In this document: piece by piece, positions 62,746-64,000 of the stretch
Layout: each line of letters opens with the position of its first letter
Position numbering within the stretch: the stretch's first letter is position 1
NCBI RefSeq assembly: GCF_032391395.1
Contig: NZ_CP135916.1
Location: 2,387,001-2,451,000 of the forward strand
DNA from: Sphingomonas sp. Y38-1Y
GTDB taxonomy: Bacteria; Pseudomonadota; Alphaproteobacteria; Sphingomonadales; Sphingomonadaceae
Reading direction: 5' to 3'
DNA: 64,000 nucleotides
The notes under the pieces: model-generated
What the model saw: only the letters and a program-made list of their open reading frames with translations
Databases searched by the model: none
Told to the model about the DNA's origin: nothing
Program-made: the position numbers and the translations under genes

Positions 62746-63423
62746 ATGCTGCGTGACCTTGCCCTGTCGATCGGTCAGCTCGGCGACCCGCCGGTCCGAC
62801 GCGTGCTCTTCAAGTCGCTGGCGCTGACCGCTGCCTTGTTCGTCGCTTTTGGCGCCGCGTTCTGGTGGGGCGCGCGGCGCGTCGCGCTCGCTTACGGTGC
62901 GGGCGGGTGGAGCGAGCTGGCGGGCGCGGCGGCAGTCGTCATCGCGGTGCTCGCCTCTTGGCTCCTGTTCCGTGCGGTTGCGATTGCGGTGATCGGCATC
63001 TTCGCCGACGAAGTGGTCGAGGCAGTCGAGCGGCGCCACTATCCCGCCGCGCTCACGACCGCCCGCAACGTGGCCATGGCGCGTGGCGCGGCGATGGGGC
63101 TGGGTTCGGCTTCGCGCACCATCCTCGTCAATCTGGTGCTGTCGCCCGTCTATGTCGCGCTGCTGGTCACCGGCGTAGGCACGGCCGCGGTGTTCTTCGT
63201 CGTCAATGGCTGGCTGCTCGGCCGCGACCTTGGCGACATGGTCGCGGCGCGCCATCATCCGCGAGCCGCGATGCGCGATTGGCGGAGGTCGACGCGCGGC
63301 GGGCGGATGATGCTGGGACTGGCGGGCACCGCGCTGCTGCTGATACCGGGCGTCAACCTCGTCGCGCCAGTGCTGGCCGCGGCGATAGCGACGCATTGGT
63401 ATCATCGAAGGGGGCAAAGTTGA
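62746..63423 (+). CDS. EI24 domain membrane protein (CysZ-like)
   Basis: A 225-residue inner-membrane protein with four or more hydrophobic segments. The best family match is in AVIGIFADEVVEAVERRHYPA and VNGWLLGRDLGDMVAARHH. EI24/CysZ proteins include sulfate channels in enterobacteria, but most alphaproteobacterial members are uncharacterised. I start at ATG 62746; the open frame continues upstream to 62665 without a better start. Its stop overlaps the start of the lipoprotein gene (TTGA). Confidence 0.83.
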   Translation: MLRDLALSIGQLGDPPVRRVLFKSLALTAALFVAFGAAFWWGARRVALAYGAGGWSELAGAAAVVIAVLASWLLFRAVAIAVIGIFADEVVEAVERRHYPAALTTARNVAMARGAAMGLGSASRTILVNLVLSPVYVALLVTGVGTAAVFFVVNGWLLGRDLGDMVAARHHPRAAMRDWRRSTRGGRMMLGLAGTALLLIPGVNLVAPVLAAAIATHWYHRRGQS

Positions 63424-63794
63424 GGCACATCGGATCGGCGGCAGTAGGCGCGCTCCTCCTTGGCGGCTGTGCCGCGGTGCCCGCGCCGATGGCCAGCCCC
63501 CCGCCCCCGCCGGCCAAGCCGACCTACACCACCGTCGGGCTGGAACGCGTGCTCGGCCAGACCGCCAATGCGCTGACGCAGCTGTTCGGCACGCCCGATG
63601 CGGAGGTGACCGAGGGGACCGGGCGGAAACTCCAGTTCGGCAGCGGCATCTGCGTGCTCGACGCCTATCTCTATCCCAAGCAGGGCGGCGGCGTGCCGGT
63701 CGTCACCCATGTCGACGCCCGCCAGCGCGACGGCCGCGCCATCGACCGCGCAAGCTGCGTCGCGGCGCTGACCCGGCGGACGGGGGGGCGGTAG
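63420..63794 (+). CDS. Small lipoprotein, function unknown
   Basis: A 124-residue protein with an N-terminal signal and lipobox (LLLGGCAAV, Cys at about residue 17), a Pro-rich linker (SPPPPPAKP) and a compact domain with two more Cys (GSGICVLD and RASCVAAL) that could form a disulfide. TTG 63420 overlaps the EI24 stop and has GGGGG upstream. No family recognised with certainty; small lipoproteins of this build (SmpA/OmlA-like, with the LFGTPDAEVTEG turn) are suggestive only. Confidence 0.78.
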   Translation: MRHIGSAAVGALLLGGCAAVPAPMASPPPPPAKPTYTTVGLERVLGQTANALTQLFGTPDAEVTEGTGRKLQFGSGICVLDAYLYPKQGGGVPVVTHVDARQRDGRAIDRASCVAALTRRTGGR

Positions 63795-63821
63795 GCCGCC
63801 TAAGCAGGACGCCTCCTCTCA

Positions 63822-63905
63822 CCGTTTGTGCTGAGCTTGTCGAAGCACGTGCCGCAAGCGCAGCAGTCGTGACACGTCCTTCGACAGGCTCAGGACGAAC
63901 GGGGG
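63822..63905. repeat. Palindromic repeat, second copy of the 'CCTGTCGAAG' family
   Basis: CCGTTTGTGCTGAGCTTGTC-GAAGCACGT at the left and ACGTCCTTCGACAGGCTCAG-GACGAACGG at the right are inverted relatives. About 85 bp. It follows the lipoprotein gene and is related to the element at 33326. Confidence 0.82.
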
Positions 63906-63942
63906 TAAGGGAGGCTTTCCTGTCCCCACCCGTTCGGTTTGG

Positions 63943-63996
63943 GCGAAGTCGAGAACCCTGATCGGGCGTACCGCTTACCCCGTTTCTCGACTTCGC
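63943..63996. repeat. Inverted repeat with GCGAAGTCGAGAA arms at the window end
   Basis: GCGAAGTCGAGAA (63943-63955) and TTCTCGACTTCGC (63984-63996) are exact 13-bp inverted copies with 28 nt between. With the previous element it makes the last 206 bases of the window repeat-rich and without any gene I can support. Confidence 0.75.
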
Positions 63997-64000
63997 TCAA

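Overview
The window is a high-GC chromosomal segment that reads like a member of the Sphingomonadales (Alphaproteobacteria, Sphingomonas-like). This rests on the protein character of RpoB, RpoC and GyrA, the EpsB/PrsK/PrsR/PrsT exopolysaccharide-sorting genes, the many Ala/Arg-rich GC3-biased genes, frequent TTG/GTG starts and stop-start overlaps (TGATG, GTGA, TTGA), and intergenic palindromic repeats of kinds I associate with sphingomonads. No prophage, plasmid, IS transposase or CRISPR array is visible. Most of the window is core genome; the accessory interest lies in regulatory DNA, repeats and a few oddly built proteins. Taxonomy and all family names come from sequence reading, not from a search.

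Layout. 1-8484: a cysteine desulfurase cut by the window edge, an alpha/beta hydrolase, a GFA-type protein, threonine synthase, an acyltransferase, a coupled pair of secreted M16 peptidases (one active, one lacking the zinc motif) and a Pro/Thr-rich envelope protein. 8485-17393: rpoB and rpoC with their own promoter, a strong hairpin-plus-U-tract in the rpoB leader, a palindromic repeat between the two genes and a terminator after rpoC. 17411-22385: modBC without modA, a Tat-exported GH127 enzyme with a perfect palindromic operator, and a TPR protein. 22556-27780: an SDR, gyrA, a DUF952 protein and a PRISE-type SDR. 27794-33268: an EthA-like monooxygenase followed by the tightly overlapped otsB-GH15-otsA trehalose cluster. 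33460-39917: tamB and tamA. 40101-45334: a BrkB-type membrane protein, DUF1203, a MarR regulator divergent from ilvE, tRNA-Gln(UUG) and a DUF885 peptidase-like protein. 45337-48713: an ATP-grasp / alpha-E / transglutaminase-like operon. 48854-52163: a class II DAHP synthase with an in-frame N-terminal HTH domain, an HNH protein and manC. 52335-59097: epsB, prsK, prsR and a PrsT-like TPR protein. 59172-64000: two small membrane proteins including an SMR transporter, a small secreted protein, an M19 dipeptidase, a PfkB kinase, an EI24 membrane protein, a small lipoprotein and repeat-rich intergenic DNA.

How genes work together. OtsB and OtsA make trehalose, and the GH15 enzyme between them may degrade it or a related glucan. 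TamA and TamB form an outer-membrane assembly module. ManC supplies GDP-mannose and EpsB starts a lipid-linked glycan, while PrsK/PrsR are the sensor kinase and sigma-54 activator usually found with exosortase/PEP-CTERM systems; the exosortase itself is not in the window. The ATP-grasp/alpha-E/transglutaminase genes match a widely conserved but poorly characterised peptide-ligase-like operon, and here the transglutaminase-like member has lost its catalytic Cys. At least four families of palindromic intergenic repeats punctuate gene borders; one sits inside the rpoBC operon and another supplies a Shine-Dalgarno sequence.
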